NCBI GenBank assembly: GCA_018828385.1
Contig: JAHJVE010000003.1
Coordinates: 1 to 64,000, forward strand
DNA: 64,000 nucleotides
Source of the DNA: Gammaproteobacteria bacterium
Lineage (GTDB): Bacteria > Pseudomonadota > Gammaproteobacteria > Burkholderiales > Rhodocyclaceae
Direction of reading: 5' to 3'
Below are positions 8,878 through 18,539 of the stretch, piece by piece (positions within the stretch are counted from its first letter, which is position 1; each line of letters starts with the position of its first letter). A program made the translations under genes and the position numbers. The notes under the pieces were generated by a model, which worked only from the letters and a program-made list of their open reading frames with translations, did no database searches and was not told where the DNA came from.

Positions 8878-10920
8878 CTACCCTGCCGCTGGTAACTCGC
8901 GCATGGCGGCCAGTTTGACGTAGAGCGTGCTGCGCGAAATACCCAGGTTTCGTGCCGCCATCGACAGGTTGCCGTGGCTGTTGGCAACTGCGGTATTGAT
9001 TGCGGCCCGCTCCATTTCAGCCAGGCGGCCGGCTGCCATGGCCGGCGTTACTTCACCACGTGCCAGCACAGCATCAACCGCCGCACCGGCAATGTGCGGC
9101 GGGAGCAGGCTGCTATCGATACGATTGCCATCGCTTAGCGCAAACATGGCTTCGAAGACATTCTGCAATTCGCGGATATTTCCCGGCCAGCGATAGCGCA
9201 GCAGATGGTGCAAGACTTCCGGGGCCAGGCTCTTCGGTGGGCAGCCGTATTTACGGGCCAGGCGCTGGTTGAGGTAGCCGATGATCGCTTCGGTATCCTC
9301 CGGGCGCTCGCGCAAGGGTGGCAGATGCAGGCTAACAACGCAGAGCCGGTGGAAAAGGTCTTCGCGGAAGCGGCCGGTGCTGGAATCCGTTTGCAGGTCG
9401 CGATTGGTCGCGGCAATGATGCGCACCGCCACTTTGCGTTCCTTGGTGTCGCCCAGCCGGACGACGACGCCATCCTGCAGCACACGCAAGAGATGAGGCT
9501 GCATGTCGAGCGGCATTTCGCCGATTTCATCGAGGAAAAGGGTGCCGCCGTCAGCCTGTTCGAACTTGCCGGGCAGCCCGCCGCGGCGAGCGCCGGTAAA
9601 GGCGCCTTCGCTGTAACCAAACAATTCGCTGGCCAGCAGCTCGCGGGTCAGGGCACCGCAATTGACGGCGATGAAAGGTCCTTCCGGTTTGCTGCTCGCC
9701 TTGTGGATAGCGCGGGCAAAAATCTCCTTGCCGGCGCCCGTTTCACCGAGCAACAGGACGGGCAGATCAAGTGGCGCGATTCTTCTGGCACGGGCTTTCG
9801 CTGTTGAAATGGCCTGGCTGGTGCCGATGATTTCGGCAAAGACTTCGTCAGTCGCTTTGCTCTCCGGGGAGGGGATGCTGACTGCTTGTCGAGCCGGCGT
9901 GCCAATCGGGATGACCAGCAAGGTGCCGAGGTCCCCATCGCGGGAACGAACCGGGTGCAGCCACTCCGGGCGTAGCCACTGTGGCGTCTGGCGGATGCGC
10001 TCGTCGGGATGGACCGCGAAATCGAGGGCGGCCAGCTGGCTGCCGACCTCGAAAGGCAGGCGCACGCCATACATCTCGCGAGCCTGTTGCATGCTGCCGC
10101 TGGTTTTGACGATACGGCCGCGCTGGTCGAACAGGACGACACAATCGTTGCCATAGCGGCTGAAACCATCCATGGCGTGCTCGAGCAGGCGGCCGTGCAA
10201 TTCGGCATCGCGCCGCGCGAGTATGCCTTCGATCTGCTTGGCGGCTGAAATGACCAGGCCCAGCGTATGGCCATGGAAGGTTTCCTTGACGCCAGATACG
10301 TCGACGACGCCGAGCAGGTTCCTGCCCAGCGGGTCGAGGACGGGGGCGGCGGCACAGGTCCAGTGCTTGACGTCGATGCAGTAATGCTCGCTGGCGTAGA
10401 TCTGCACCGGCTGGTGCGTGGCAATGGTCGTGCCAATGGCATTGGTGCCGATCAGGTCTTCACTCCAGCAACCGCCGGGGGCCAGGTTGATCTGTTCGCC
10501 AGCATCGCGGGCGCGGGTTTCGCCATTGAGGTCGAGAATGGTCCCGCTAGGGTCGCTGAGCATGATCAGCGTGCCTGACTCGCGCAGGATTTCGCGCAGC
10601 GTTTCGAGCACGGGCTTGGCAGCCTCGTAGAGATCATGGGAGCGCGCCCGCAACAGGTGAATCTTGTCGCCATTGGCCGTCGGGGCGCTGCCTATGCCTG
10701 GATCGACGGCCTCCGAACGGCTGCGCCGCCAGGAATCGAGGACCACATTGCGCACACCGACACCGGGCAATGGCCGGTTCTCGAGGAATCGTTCCCATGA
10801 ACTGGCGACTGCTGACTCATCGCCGATTCGCGGAATAAGAGGATTGCTGTTGGGGGTCACAGTGGGCTCGTGGGGCGCTCCGCGGGTATTTACGCTAAAG
10901 AAACGAATTAACTTAATCAT
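8878..10920 (-). CDS. acxR: Sigma-54-dependent activator of acetone carboxylase (AcoR/AcxR type)
   Basis: A 680-aa enhancer-binding protein. The N-terminal half is a GAF-type sensory region (about 90-330). The AAA+ domain has Walker A GETGAGKE (about 391-398), the sigma-54-contacting GAFTGA loop (about 439-444) and Walker [10 protein letters not shown] Fis-type HTH ends the protein ([17 protein letters not shown], about 655-671). Divergence from acxABC, with a -24/-12 promoter and a 25-bp palindrome between them, makes it the likely acx activator. The effector (acetone or a product) is inferred. The ATG at 10918-10920 has a weak ribosome site, so a later start is possible. Confidence 0.85.
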   Translation of the reverse strand: MIKLIRFFSVNTRGAPHEPTVTPNSNPLIPRIGDESAVASSWERFLENRPLPGVGVRNVVLDSWRRSRSEAVDPGIGSAPTANGDKIHLLRARSHDLYEAAKPVLETLREILRESGTLIMLSDPSGTILDLNGETRARDAGEQINLAPGGCWSEDLIGTNAIGTTIATHQPVQIYASEHYCIDVKHWTCAAAPVLDPLGRNLLGVVDVSGVKETFHGHTLGLVISAAKQIEGILARRDAELHGRLLEHAMDGFSRYGNDCVVLFDQRGRIVKTSGSMQQAREMYGVRLPFEVGSQLAALDFAVHPDERIRQTPQWLRPEWLHPVRSRDGDLGTLLVIPIGTPARQAVSIPSPESKATDEVFAEIIGTSQAISTAKARARRIAPLDLPVLLLGETGAGKEIFARAIHKASSKPEGPFIAVNCGALTRELLASELFGYSEGAFTGARRGGLPGKFEQADGGTLFLDEIGEMPLDMQPHLLRVLQDGVVVRLGDTKERKVAVRIIAATNRDLQTDSSTGRFREDLFHRLCVVSLHLPPLRERPEDTEAIIGYLNQRLARKYGCPPKSLAPEVLHHLLRYRWPGNIRELQNVFEAMFALSDGNRIDSSLLPPHIAGAAVDAVLARGEVTPAMAAGRLAEMERAAINTAVANSHGNLSMAARNLGISRSTLYVKLAAMRELPAAG

Positions 10921-10998
10921 AACCGTAGCCGACGCCGCTATTCAAGTCAATAAAGTCTTTGAATATCAATGGCTTGTGCGGCGCAGCAAATTACTCGT

Positions 10999-11023
10999 GA
11001 ACTGTCCGGAATCCGGACAGTTC
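10999..11023. promoter_or_regulatory. Palindromic upstream activator site for the acx regulator
   Basis: GAACTGTCCGGA, a central A, then TCCGGACAGTTC: a perfect 12-1-12 inverted repeat. A second half-site, CCGGACAG, lies at 11064-11071. It is about 140 bases upstream of the -24/-12 promoter, the usual place for enhancer-binding protein sites. Confidence 0.75.
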
Positions 11024-11149
11024 GAAATTTTCGTCGTTATTCAGGACGTTTTTCGCTTGTTCACCGGACAGCTGCCAATTTTTTTCGGGTTTTCGCCAAG
11101 TTGATGATTTATCGATGAAATTTGGTGAATCGCCGGCTTTTTCGCGGCC

Positions 11150-11165
11150 TGGCCCGGCCCTTGCC
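11150..11165 (+). promoter_or_regulatory. Sigma-54 (-24/-12) promoter of acxABC
   Basis: TGGCCCGGCCCTTGCC has GG and GC separated by exactly ten bases, as in the TGGCAC-N5-TTGCW consensus. Transcription should start near 11176, leaving a leader of about 43 bases before acxA. Confidence 0.8.
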
Positions 11166-11218
11166 ATTAGGTCAGCGTGGGATCACTCACCACGACACAC
11201 CAATGACAGGAGACAAAC

Positions 11219-13366
11219 ATGGAAACTCAGCAGTCAAACGTACAGGTAATGGGCATCGATGCCGGCGGCACGATGACCGATACCTTCTTTGTCCGGGCCG
11301 ACGGTCGTTTCGTCGTCGGCAAGGCACAAAGCAATCCTGGCGACGAATCGCTCGCCATCTACAACTCTTCGGTCGACGCGCTCGAGCACTGGGATCGCAA
11401 GGTTGATGACGTCTATCCGGAACTGGCGACCTGCGTCTACTCCGGAACGGCGATGCTCAACCGCATCCTGATGCGCAAGGGTCTTGATGTCGGCCTGATT
11501 TGCAACAAGGGCTTCGAGCAGATCCACTCGATGGGCCGCGCCTTGCAGAGCTACCTGGGCTATGCCCTGGAAGATCGCATTCACCTCAACACCCACCGTT
11601 ACGACGAGCCGCTGGTGCCGGTTTCCCGTACCCGCGGCGTTACCGAGCGTACCGACGTGCAGGGCAAGATCGTCATTCCGCTGCGCGAGGACGAGGTCCG
11701 CGCGATGACTCGCGAATTGGTCGAGGCCGGTTCCCAGGCCATCGTCATCTGCCTGCTGCAGTCCCACAAGAACGAAGCCAGCGAGCAACGGGCGCGCGAT
11801 CTGGTGCGTGACGAACTGAAGAAACTCAAGTCGGACATTCCGGTCTTCGCCTCGGTGGACTACTACCCGTCGCGCAAGGAAAGCCACCGCATGAACACGA
11901 CCATTCTCGAAGCCTACGGCGCCGAACCGTCGCGCCAGACGCTGAAGAAGGTCAGCGACCGCTTCAAGAAGCACGGCGCCAAGTTTGATCTGCGCGTCAT
12001 GGCCACGCACGGCGGCACGATCAGCTGGAAAGCCAAGGAACTGGCCCGTACCATCGTCTCCGGCCCGATCGGCGGGGTCATCGGCTCCAAGCTGCTAGGC
12101 GAATACCTCGGTGATGAAAACATCGCCTGCTCCGACATCGGCGGCACCAGTTTCGACGTGGCGTTGATCACCAAGGGCAACTTCGCCATCAAGTCGGACC
12201 CCGACATGGCTCGTCTGGTCCTCTCGCTGCCGCTGGTTGCGATGGATTCGGTCGGCGCTGGCGCCGGCAGCTTCGTTCGCCTCGACCCGTACAGCAAGTC
12301 AATCAAGCTCGGTCCGGACAGCGCCGGCTATCGCGTCGGCACCTGCTGGCCGGAAAGTGGGCTGGATACGGTCTCCGTTTCCGACTGCCACGTCGTGCTC
12401 GGCTACCTCAATCCGCAGAACTTCCTCGGCGGCGCCATCAAGCTCGACGTCCAGCGCGCCCGCGACCACATCAAGGCGCAGATCGCCGATCCGCTCGGCC
12501 TGTCGGTCGAAGATGCGGCGGCCGGCGTCATCGAACTGCTCGACCTGACGCTGTCCGAATACCTGCGCGCCAACATCAGCGCCAAGGGTTACAACCCGGC
12601 CGAATTCACCTGCTTCTCCTACGGCGGCGCCGGCCCGGTCCATACCTATGGCTACACCGAAGGCGTCGGCTTCAAGGACGTCGTGGTCCCGGCCTGGGCT
12701 GCAGGTTTCTCGGCTTTCGGCTGTGCCTGTGCCGACTTCGAGTACCGCTACGACAAATCGGTCGACCTCGGCGTCGCCCAGTTCGCCAGCGACGAGCAGA
12801 AGGCCGCCGCCTGCTCGACCTTGCAGGAAGCCTGGGAAGAATTGGCGGTAAAAGTCATCGACGAGTTCGTCATCAATGGCTACAAGCCCGAAGACGTGCT
12901 GCTGATCCCCGGCTACAAGATGCAGTACATGGGGCAACTCAACGATCTCGAAATCGTCTCGCCAGTAAGCAGCGCCGCCACCGCCGATGACTGGCAGCAG
13001 ATCATCGAGTCCTTCGAGAACACCTATGGCCGCGTCTACGCCAATTCGGCGCGCTCGCCGGAACTGGGTTTCTCGGTCACCGGCGCCATCCTGCGCGGCA
13101 TGGTCGTGACCCAGAAACCGGTCCTGCCGGAAGACCCGGATGCCGGCCCGAAGCCTCCCAAGGAGGCCTATCTCGGCACCCGGCCGTTCTACCGCCACAA
13201 GAAGTGGGTCGAAGCGGCACTGTGGAAGATGGAGTCGTTGAAGGCCGGTAACCACATCGTCGGCCCGGCCATTATCGAATCCGACGCGACGACCTTCGTC
13301 GTGCCCGACGGCTTCGAAACCATGATCGACAAGCATCGCCTGTTCCATCTCAAAGAAGTCAAGTGA
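11219..13366 (+). CDS. acxA: Acetone carboxylase beta subunit
   Basis: A 715-aa hydantoinase A/oxoprolinase-type subunit. The N-terminus carries the ASKHA-like phosphate motif MGIDAGGTMTDTF (11-23), and a second GSDIGGTSFDVAL-type motif occurs near residue 305. In the characterised Xanthobacter and Rhodobacter enzymes the alpha2beta2gamma2 complex carboxylates acetone to acetoacetate using ATP, with nucleotide sites on this subunit. AGGAG lies 7 bases before the ATG. It is the first gene after the sigma-54 promoter, followed by acxB after 11 bases. The three-gene layout argues for acetone carboxylase rather than the five-subunit acetophenone carboxylase. Confidence 0.94.
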   Translation: METQQSNVQVMGIDAGGTMTDTFFVRADGRFVVGKAQSNPGDESLAIYNSSVDALEHWDRKVDDVYPELATCVYSGTAMLNRILMRKGLDVGLICNKGFEQIHSMGRALQSYLGYALEDRIHLNTHRYDEPLVPVSRTRGVTERTDVQGKIVIPLREDEVRAMTRELVEAGSQAIVICLLQSHKNEASEQRARDLVRDELKKLKSDIPVFASVDYYPSRKESHRMNTTILEAYGAEPSRQTLKKVSDRFKKHGAKFDLRVMATHGGTISWKAKELARTIVSGPIGGVIGSKLLGEYLGDENIACSDIGGTSFDVALITKGNFAIKSDPDMARLVLSLPLVAMDSVGAGAGSFVRLDPYSKSIKLGPDSAGYRVGTCWPESGLDTVSVSDCHVVLGYLNPQNFLGGAIKLDVQRARDHIKAQIADPLGLSVEDAAAGVIELLDLTLSEYLRANISAKGYNPAEFTCFSYGGAGPVHTYGYTEGVGFKDVVVPAWAAGFSAFGCACADFEYRYDKSVDLGVAQFASDEQKAAACSTLQEAWEELAVKVIDEFVINGYKPEDVLLIPGYKMQYMGQLNDLEIVSPVSSAATADDWQQIIESFENTYGRVYANSARSPELGFSVTGAILRGMVVTQKPVLPEDPDAGPKPPKEAYLGTRPFYRHKKWVEAALWKMESLKAGNHIVGPAIIESDATTFVVPDGFETMIDKHRLFHLKEVK

Positions 13367-13377
13367 GGAGACCCACC

Positions 13378-15702
13378 ATGAATATGATGAGCACAAAAGA
13401 AATCGGCATCGGCAACCTGCTCGAAAGCGGCATGACGCTCAAGCAGCACCGCGATGCCATCCTCGAGCGCACCCAGTCCACCGGTTACTACAACGGTCTG
13501 GAAAACCTCGAATTCCGCGATTCCGACCCGATTGGCTATGAGAAGCTGTTCTCCAAGCTGCGCGGCGGCTTGGTCCATGCCCGGGAAACGGCGAAAAAGA
13601 TTGCCGCCAGCCCCATCGTCGAGCAGGAAGGCGAACTCTGCTTCACGCTCTATAACGCCGCTGGCGACTGCATCCTGACCTCGACAGGGATCATCATCCA
13701 CGTCGGCACCATGGGCGCGGCGATCAAGTACATGATCGAGAACAACTGGGAAGCCAACCCGACGATCAACCCCGGCGACATGTTCACGACCAACGACTGC
13801 GCCATCGGCAACGTCCACCCCTGCGACATCGCCACCATCGTACCGATCTTCTGGGCCGGCAAGCTGATCGGCTGGGTCGGCGGCGTCACCCACGTCATCG
13901 ACACCGGCGCCGTGACGCCGGGCTCGATGTCCACGGGGCAGACCCAGCGTTTCGGCGACGGCTACATGATCACCTGCCGCAAGACCGGGGTGAACGACGA
14001 GCCGCTGCGTGACTGGCTGCATGAGTCGCAGCGTTCGGTACGCACGCCGAAATACTGGATTCTCGACGAAAAGACCCGCATCGCTGGCTGCCACATGATC
14101 CGCGAACTGGTCGAGGAGGTGATCAAGGCCGACGGCCTCGAAGCCTACGAGAAGTTCTCGGAAGAAGTCATCGAAGAAGGTCGCCGCGGCCTGATGAGCC
14201 GGATTAAGGCGATGACCCTGCCGGGCAAATATCGCAAGGTTTCCTTTGTCGATGTGCCGTTCAAGCACGAAGACATTCAGGTTTCCAACGCCTTCGCCAA
14301 GCTCGACTCAATCATGCACTCGCCGGTCGAGATGACCATCAAGCCGGACGGCAAGTGGCGTCTCGACTTCGAAGGCGCCAGCCGCTGGGGCTGGCATACC
14401 TTCAATGCCCACCAGGTGGCCTTCACCTCTGGTATCTGGGTCATGATGTCGCAGACGCTGGTGCCGACCCAACGCATCAACGATGGCGCCTACTTCGCCA
14501 CCGAGTTTCACCTGCCCAAGGGCACCTGGTGCAACCCGGACGACCGGCGCACCGGTCACGCCTATGCCTGGCACTTCCTGGTCTCCGGCTGGGCGGCATT
14601 GTGGCGCGGCCTCAGCCAGTCCTACTTCAGTCGCGGCTATCTGGAAGAGGTCAATGCCGGCAACGCCAATACCTCCAACTGGCTGCAGGGTGGCGGTATC
14701 AACCAGGACGGCGAGATCCACGCGGTCAACAGCTTCGAGGCTTCGTCCTGCGGCACTGGCGCCTGCGCCGTCAAGGACGGCCTGAACCACGCCGCCGCCA
14801 TCTGGAATCCCGAAGGCGACATGGGCGACATCGAAATCTGGGAAATGGCCGAGCCGCTGCTCTATCTGGGGCGCAACGTCAAATCCAACTCCGGCGGCTA
14901 CGGCAAGTACCGTGGCGGCTGTGGTTTCGAGACCCTGCGCATGGTCTGGAACGCCCAGGACTGGACGATGTTCTTCATGGGCAATGGCTACATGAACAGC
15001 GACTGGGGCATGATGGGTGGCTACCCGTCGGCCACCGGCTACCGTTTCGAAGCGCACAACACCGGCCTCAAGGAGCGCATCGCCATCGGCGACTCACTGC
15101 CGCTGGGCGGCGACCTCGATCCCAGCGCGCCCGACTACGAGCGCCACCTCGACGCAACGGCCGTGGTCAAGCGCGACAAGCAGTGCATGACGACCGAGGA
15201 CTGCTATGACAACCACGATCTCTACCTGAACTACCTGCGGGGCGGTCCGGGCTTCGGCGATCCGATCGATCGTGAAATCAGTGCCATCGAGAACGACCTC
15301 AACCAGAAGTTCCTGCTGCCGGAATTCGCCGAAAAGGTCTACGGCGCCGTGTTCACCCAGGATGCCAAGGGCGTGTTCAGCATCGATGCCGCCAAGACAC
15401 AGGCCCGTCGTGGCGAAATCCGCAAGGAGCGTCTGGCCCGTGCCCTGCCGACCCGCGAGTGGATGAAGGAGGAGCGCGAACGCATCATCAACAAGCATGC
15501 GGCGGTGCAGGTCCAGCACATGTTCGCCACCAGCTTCGGACTGTCCGAGAAGTTCACCAAGGAGTTCAAGGACTTCTGGAATCTGCCGGCCGACTGGCAA
15601 TTGCTCGAGGACGAACTGGGCGTGCCGACCTACGGCTCCAAGCACCGCATGGATCTCTCGCTGATGCCCGACGTGAAGACCGTCGTCCAGGTCGAAGAGT
15701 AA
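13378..15702 (+). CDS. acxB: Acetone carboxylase alpha subunit
   Basis: A 774-aa hydantoinase B-type subunit. I start at the ATG at 13378 (GAGGAG 8 bases upstream); an in-frame start at 13363 would overlap acxA. The protein has the family's TNDCAIGNVHPCD metal-site region (about 139-151), the GGVTHVIDTG segment and a long glycine- and tryptophan-rich C-terminal half (GGYGKYRGGCGFETLR). In known enzymes this chain holds the Mn-containing site where the acetone enolate meets CO2. Second gene of acxABC. Confidence 0.94.
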   Translation: MNMMSTKEIGIGNLLESGMTLKQHRDAILERTQSTGYYNGLENLEFRDSDPIGYEKLFSKLRGGLVHARETAKKIAASPIVEQEGELCFTLYNAAGDCILTSTGIIIHVGTMGAAIKYMIENNWEANPTINPGDMFTTNDCAIGNVHPCDIATIVPIFWAGKLIGWVGGVTHVIDTGAVTPGSMSTGQTQRFGDGYMITCRKTGVNDEPLRDWLHESQRSVRTPKYWILDEKTRIAGCHMIRELVEEVIKADGLEAYEKFSEEVIEEGRRGLMSRIKAMTLPGKYRKVSFVDVPFKHEDIQVSNAFAKLDSIMHSPVEMTIKPDGKWRLDFEGASRWGWHTFNAHQVAFTSGIWVMMSQTLVPTQRINDGAYFATEFHLPKGTWCNPDDRRTGHAYAWHFLVSGWAALWRGLSQSYFSRGYLEEVNAGNANTSNWLQGGGINQDGEIHAVNSFEASSCGTGACAVKDGLNHAAAIWNPEGDMGDIEIWEMAEPLLYLGRNVKSNSGGYGKYRGGCGFETLRMVWNAQDWTMFFMGNGYMNSDWGMMGGYPSATGYRFEAHNTGLKERIAIGDSLPLGGDLDPSAPDYERHLDATAVVKRDKQCMTTEDCYDNHDLYLNYLRGGPGFGDPIDREISAIENDLNQKFLLPEFAEKVYGAVFTQDAKGVFSIDAAKTQARRGEIRKERLARALPTREWMKEERERIINKHAAVQVQHMFATSFGLSEKFTKEFKDFWNLPADWQLLEDELGVPTYGSKHRMDLSLMPDVKTVVQVEE

Positions 15703-15738
15703 GCCGCGCAATCGATTATCTGAATCAAGGAGACAAAA

Positions 15739-16242
15739 ATGTCATATACCAATGAACAGGTTTCTCATCTGGTCGAAGGCTCGCTGGACTGGGAAACGAC
15801 CTTCCGCATGCTGTCGATGCCCAAGGACAACAGCCGCTTCGAGCAGTACCTCGCGGCGCTGCAGGCCAAAGTCAGTTTCAAGGATCGCATCGTCCTGCCG
15901 CTGGCCCCGCACATGTACATCGTGCAGTCGGCCAAGACCAAGCAGTGGCTCATCAAGTGCGACTGCGGCCACGAGTTCTGCGACTACAAGGAGAACTGGA
16001 AGCTGCACGCCTCGATCTACGTGCGCGACACCGAAGAGGCGATGACCGAGGTGTACCCGAAGCTCATGGCGCCGGATACCCAGTGGCAAGTCTACCGCGA
16101 GTACTACTGCCCGACTTGCGGCACGCTGCACGATGTCGAGGCGCCGACCCCGTGGTACCCGGTGATCCATGACTTCGAGCCGGATATCGAGGCCTTCTAC
16201 GAGGAATGGGTGCATCTGCCGGTGCCTGAACGGGTTGATTAA
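15739..16242 (+). CDS. acxC: Acetone carboxylase gamma subunit
   Basis: A 167-aa small subunit, matching the family length. Five cysteines form two likely zinc-binding knuckles: CDCGHEFC (C74, C76, C81) and YYCPTCG (C124, C127), consistent with the structural zinc reported in acetone carboxylase. AAGGAG lies just ahead of the ATG. It closes acxABC; a strong hairpin separates it from the CoA-transferase gene. Confidence 0.94.
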   Translation: MSYTNEQVSHLVEGSLDWETTFRMLSMPKDNSRFEQYLAALQAKVSFKDRIVLPLAPHMYIVQSAKTKQWLIKCDCGHEFCDYKENWKLHASIYVRDTEEAMTEVYPKLMAPDTQWQVYREYYCPTCGTLHDVEAPTPWYPVIHDFEPDIEAFYEEWVHLPVPERVD

Positions 16243-16254
16243 GACCTGAACCTG

Positions 16255-16280
16255 GCGGGGAGCGAGTGGTCGCTCCCCGC
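16255..16280 (+). other. Intra-operon hairpin between acxC and the CoA transferase
   Basis: GCGGGGAGCGA pairs perfectly with TCGCTCCCCGC (11 bp, loop GTGG). The following bases are TTGCCCC, not a T-run, so it is more likely an mRNA-stabilising or partial attenuation element than a full terminator. It could keep acxABC message in excess over the downstream genes. Confidence 0.7.
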
Positions 16281-16314
16281 TTGCCCCAAAGACAAGAAGA
16301 GGGAACAGCACAAC

Positions 16315-17706
16315 ATGAACAAGGTTTATGCAACAAGCGAGGCCGCACTGGACGGCCTGCTTTTCGATGGCATGACCGTCGCCGCCGGCGGCTTCGGCCT
16401 GTGCGGCATTCCGGAGAATTTGATCGACGGCCTGCTGCGCGCCGGCACGAGCGATCTGACCATCGTCGGCAACAACGCCGGCGTCGACGATTTCGGCATG
16501 GGGCCGCTGCTCAAGACGCGGCAGGTCAGGAAGGTCGTCGCGTCGTATGTTGGCGAGAACAAGGAATTCGAACGCCAGGTGCTGGCCGGCGAACTCGAGC
16601 TCGAACTGGTGCCGCAGGGCACCCTGGCTGAACGTCTGCGCGCTGGCGGAGCCGGCATCCCGGGTTTCTACACGCGGACTGCCTTTGGTACCCGATTGGC
16701 CGAAGGCAAGGAAACCCGCCATTTCGACGACCAGGAATACGTACTGGAACCGGCCATCCGGGCCGATGTGGCGATCGTCAAGGCGTGGAAGGGCGACCAT
16801 GCCGGCAACCTGGTTTTCCGCAAGACGGCGCGCAATTTCAACCCGATGATCGCCACCTGCGGCCGGGTCACGGTGGCCGAAGTCGAGGAACTGGTCGCGC
16901 CGGGCCAACTCGACCCGGACCAGATCCACACGCCGGGAATTTACGTGGACCGCATCATCCAGGGCGCCGGTTATCAGAAGCGTATCGAGTTCCGTACCAC
17001 GGCCGGCGGCGCGACGCCGGGCAAGCACGACCCGCTGCGCGAACGGATGGCCCGACGGGCGGCGCAGGAATTGCGCAGCGGCTATTACGTCAATCTCGGC
17101 ATTGGCATCCCGACGCTGGTCGCCAACTACATTCCCGAAGGTATGCACGTCACGCTGCAGTCGGAAAACGGCCTGCTCGGCATCGGCCCCTTTCCCGGCA
17201 GCGAAGACGTCGATGCCGACCTGATCAACGCCGGCAAGCAGACCATCACGAGCATTCCCGGCAGCAGTTTCTTTTCCAGCGCCGATTCCTTCGCGATGAT
17301 TCGCGGCGGCCACATCGACCTGTCCATCCTCGGCGGTCTGGAAGTCTCGGAGAACGGTGACCTGGCCAACTGGATGGTGCCCGGCAAGATGGTCAAGGGG
17401 CCGGGTGGGGCGATGGACCTGGTGTCGGGCGTCGGGCGCGTCATCGTCCTGATGGAGCAGACGGCAAAGGACGGGGCGCCGAAGATTCTGCCCAATTGCA
17501 GCCTGCCCCTGACCGGCAAGGGCGTGGTGGACATGATCATCACTGACCTGTGCGTGTTCACCGTCAATGCGGGCGGCGGCCTGACCTTGAGCGAACTGCA
17601 CCCCGGCGTTTCGGTGGACGAGGTCAGGGCGAAAACAGCTTGCAGCTTCTCCGTGTCGCCGGGCCTCAGCGCGCGCCATGCCACGGAGCTTGCTGCCGTC
17701 TCATGA
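16315..17706 (+). CDS. scoAB: Single-chain succinyl-CoA:3-ketoacid CoA-transferase
   Basis: A 463-aa family I CoA transferase in which the usual two subunits are joined. Residues 1-230 match the A subunit ([18 protein letters not shown], then [11 protein letters not shown]). Residues 245-463 match the B subunit, with the catalytic Glu in SENGLLGIG (E284) and GGAMDLV near 365. The linker runs through [12 protein letters not shown]. It should convert acetoacetate from acetone carboxylase to acetoacetyl-CoA using succinyl-CoA. Bacterial SCOT is normally encoded by two genes; fusion is the mitochondrial arrangement. It sits 72 bases after acxC. Confidence 0.9.
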   Translation: MNKVYATSEAALDGLLFDGMTVAAGGFGLCGIPENLIDGLLRAGTSDLTIVGNNAGVDDFGMGPLLKTRQVRKVVASYVGENKEFERQVLAGELELELVPQGTLAERLRAGGAGIPGFYTRTAFGTRLAEGKETRHFDDQEYVLEPAIRADVAIVKAWKGDHAGNLVFRKTARNFNPMIATCGRVTVAEVEELVAPGQLDPDQIHTPGIYVDRIIQGAGYQKRIEFRTTAGGATPGKHDPLRERMARRAAQELRSGYYVNLGIGIPTLVANYIPEGMHVTLQSENGLLGIGPFPGSEDVDADLINAGKQTITSIPGSSFFSSADSFAMIRGGHIDLSILGGLEVSENGDLANWMVPGKMVKGPGGAMDLVSGVGRVIVLMEQTAKDGAPKILPNCSLPLTGKGVVDMIITDLCVFTVNAGGGLTLSELHPGVSVDEVRAKTACSFSVSPGLSARHATELAAVS

Positions 17707-17921
17707 AAGCCGATGCGGCCACGGCGGGCGGTGGCCTGTCGTGGCGCGGCAATTCGCGTGAAACGATAGATCTGGTCGGCAAGCTGTGGGATATTGAGTG
17801 TCGCCATTTACTCGGGAAACTGACCCGGGCCGAGTACCGGCACGCCCTTGTGGCGCTGCGCGGCGACTCGGCAAGATGGCGCTCGCCAACTGCCAACTCA
17901 AGGAGAAAAATCGATGACTGA
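17703..17921 (+). CDS. Unrecognised 72-aa ORF in the acetone operon
   Basis: The ORF starts at an ATG overlapping the CoA-transferase stop (ATGA) and ends inside the start of the next gene (ATGACTGA), so it fits exactly between two operon members. Codon third positions are mostly G or C, like its neighbours. The translation has a helical amphipathic core ([20 protein letters not shown]) and a basic C-terminus. I recognise no family. It could be an assembly or chaperone-type small protein, or a chance frame. Confidence 0.5.
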   Translation: MKADAATAGGGLSWRGNSRETIDLVGKLWDIECRHLLGKLTRAEYRHALVALRGDSARWRSPTANSRRKIDD

Positions 17922-18297
17922 TGCCTATATCGAAGGGCTTGAAGTGCGCCGACAGGTCATGGGCGACGAGTTCGTCGACAAGGCTTTTGCCAATGCCACG
18001 GAATTCACCCGACCCCTGCAGGATTTCATTACCGCCAATGCCTGGGGTTCCGTCTGGTGCCGCGGCGGCATTGATCTGAAAACGCGTAGCCTGATCACGA
18101 TAGCCATGCTGACGGCCTTGGGGCGGCAACACGAATTGCGCGGGCATGTCCGGGGGGCGCTCAATAACGGCGCCTCCGCCGCGGAAATTCAGGAGGTTCT
18201 CCTGCACGCAACCGTCTATTGCGGCGTGCCGCTGGCGGCCGATGCCTTTCGGACGGCAGAGCCCATTCTCGCCGAGCAGGCGTTGACCAGCACTTGA
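17914..18297 (+). CDS. Carboxymuconolactone decarboxylase family protein
   Basis: A 127-aa protein of the CMD/AhpD-like family, closest in pattern to PcaC: RPLQDFITANAWGSVWCRGG then LKTRSLITIAMLTALGR and ELRGHVRGALNNGAS. AAGGAG precedes the ATG at 17914; upstream in-frame starts overlap the 72-aa ORF. PcaC acts in the protocatechuate branch, but no other pca genes are nearby, so a role in a side reaction of ketone metabolism is more likely than true carboxymuconolactone decarboxylation. That role is inference. Confidence 0.85.
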   Translation: MTDAYIEGLEVRRQVMGDEFVDKAFANATEFTRPLQDFITANAWGSVWCRGGIDLKTRSLITIAMLTALGRQHELRGHVRGALNNGASAAEIQEVLLHATVYCGVPLAADAFRTAEPILAEQALTST

Positions 18298-18307
18298 TCA
18301 GAGTGCG

Positions 18308-18332
18308 GTCGCTTTCCAGGGCGGAAAGCGAC
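18308..18332 (+). terminator. Hairpin after the acetone operon
   Basis: GTCGCTTTCC pairs with GGAAAGCGAC around AGGGC, ten bases after the last stop. It has no U tract, so termination strength is uncertain. Confidence 0.5.
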
Positions 18333-18372
18333 TGTAAACGCTACGGTTGATCGAGCCTCATGCTGATTTTTG

Positions 18373-18418
18373 CAATCCCACGGTCAACCGGAATTTTTGC
18401 CCAAAAATGAAATGCCGG
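18373..18418 (-). repeat. Interspersed repeat, copy 4 (reverse, GTGGGATTG subtype)
   Basis: The 46 bases are identical to those at 25178-25223. On the minus strand it reads GGCATTTCATTTTTGGGC, an A-rich spacer, then CCGGTTGACCGTGGGATTG. It differs from the main type by AAAAA in the centre and GGGATT at the right end. Confidence 0.92.
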
Positions 18419-18539
18419 CTGCCCGGAATTTAGTGGTTTGGGTTGTGTTCCCAATTGTCATTTGGCGGAGTTCGGCCAACTGTCGCCGTTCAATGTTTCC
18501 AGAAAGTGGTTAGCCCAACGACAGTGTTACATCTGAAAG

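Noticed and set aside
15742..17679. 645-codon minus-strand frame opposite acxC and the CoA transferase
   Set aside because: Antisense shadow, no motif; both + strand genes are clear.
17914..18297. True PcaC of the protocatechuate pathway
   Set aside because: Family resemblance is good, but no pca genes are nearby and the gene is in an acetone operon, so the specific function is not assigned.
18338..18356. CGCTACGGTTGATCGAG just before repeat copy 4 as a second adjacent copy
   Set aside because: Resembles GCTACGGTCGACCG loosely, but too short and imperfect to call.
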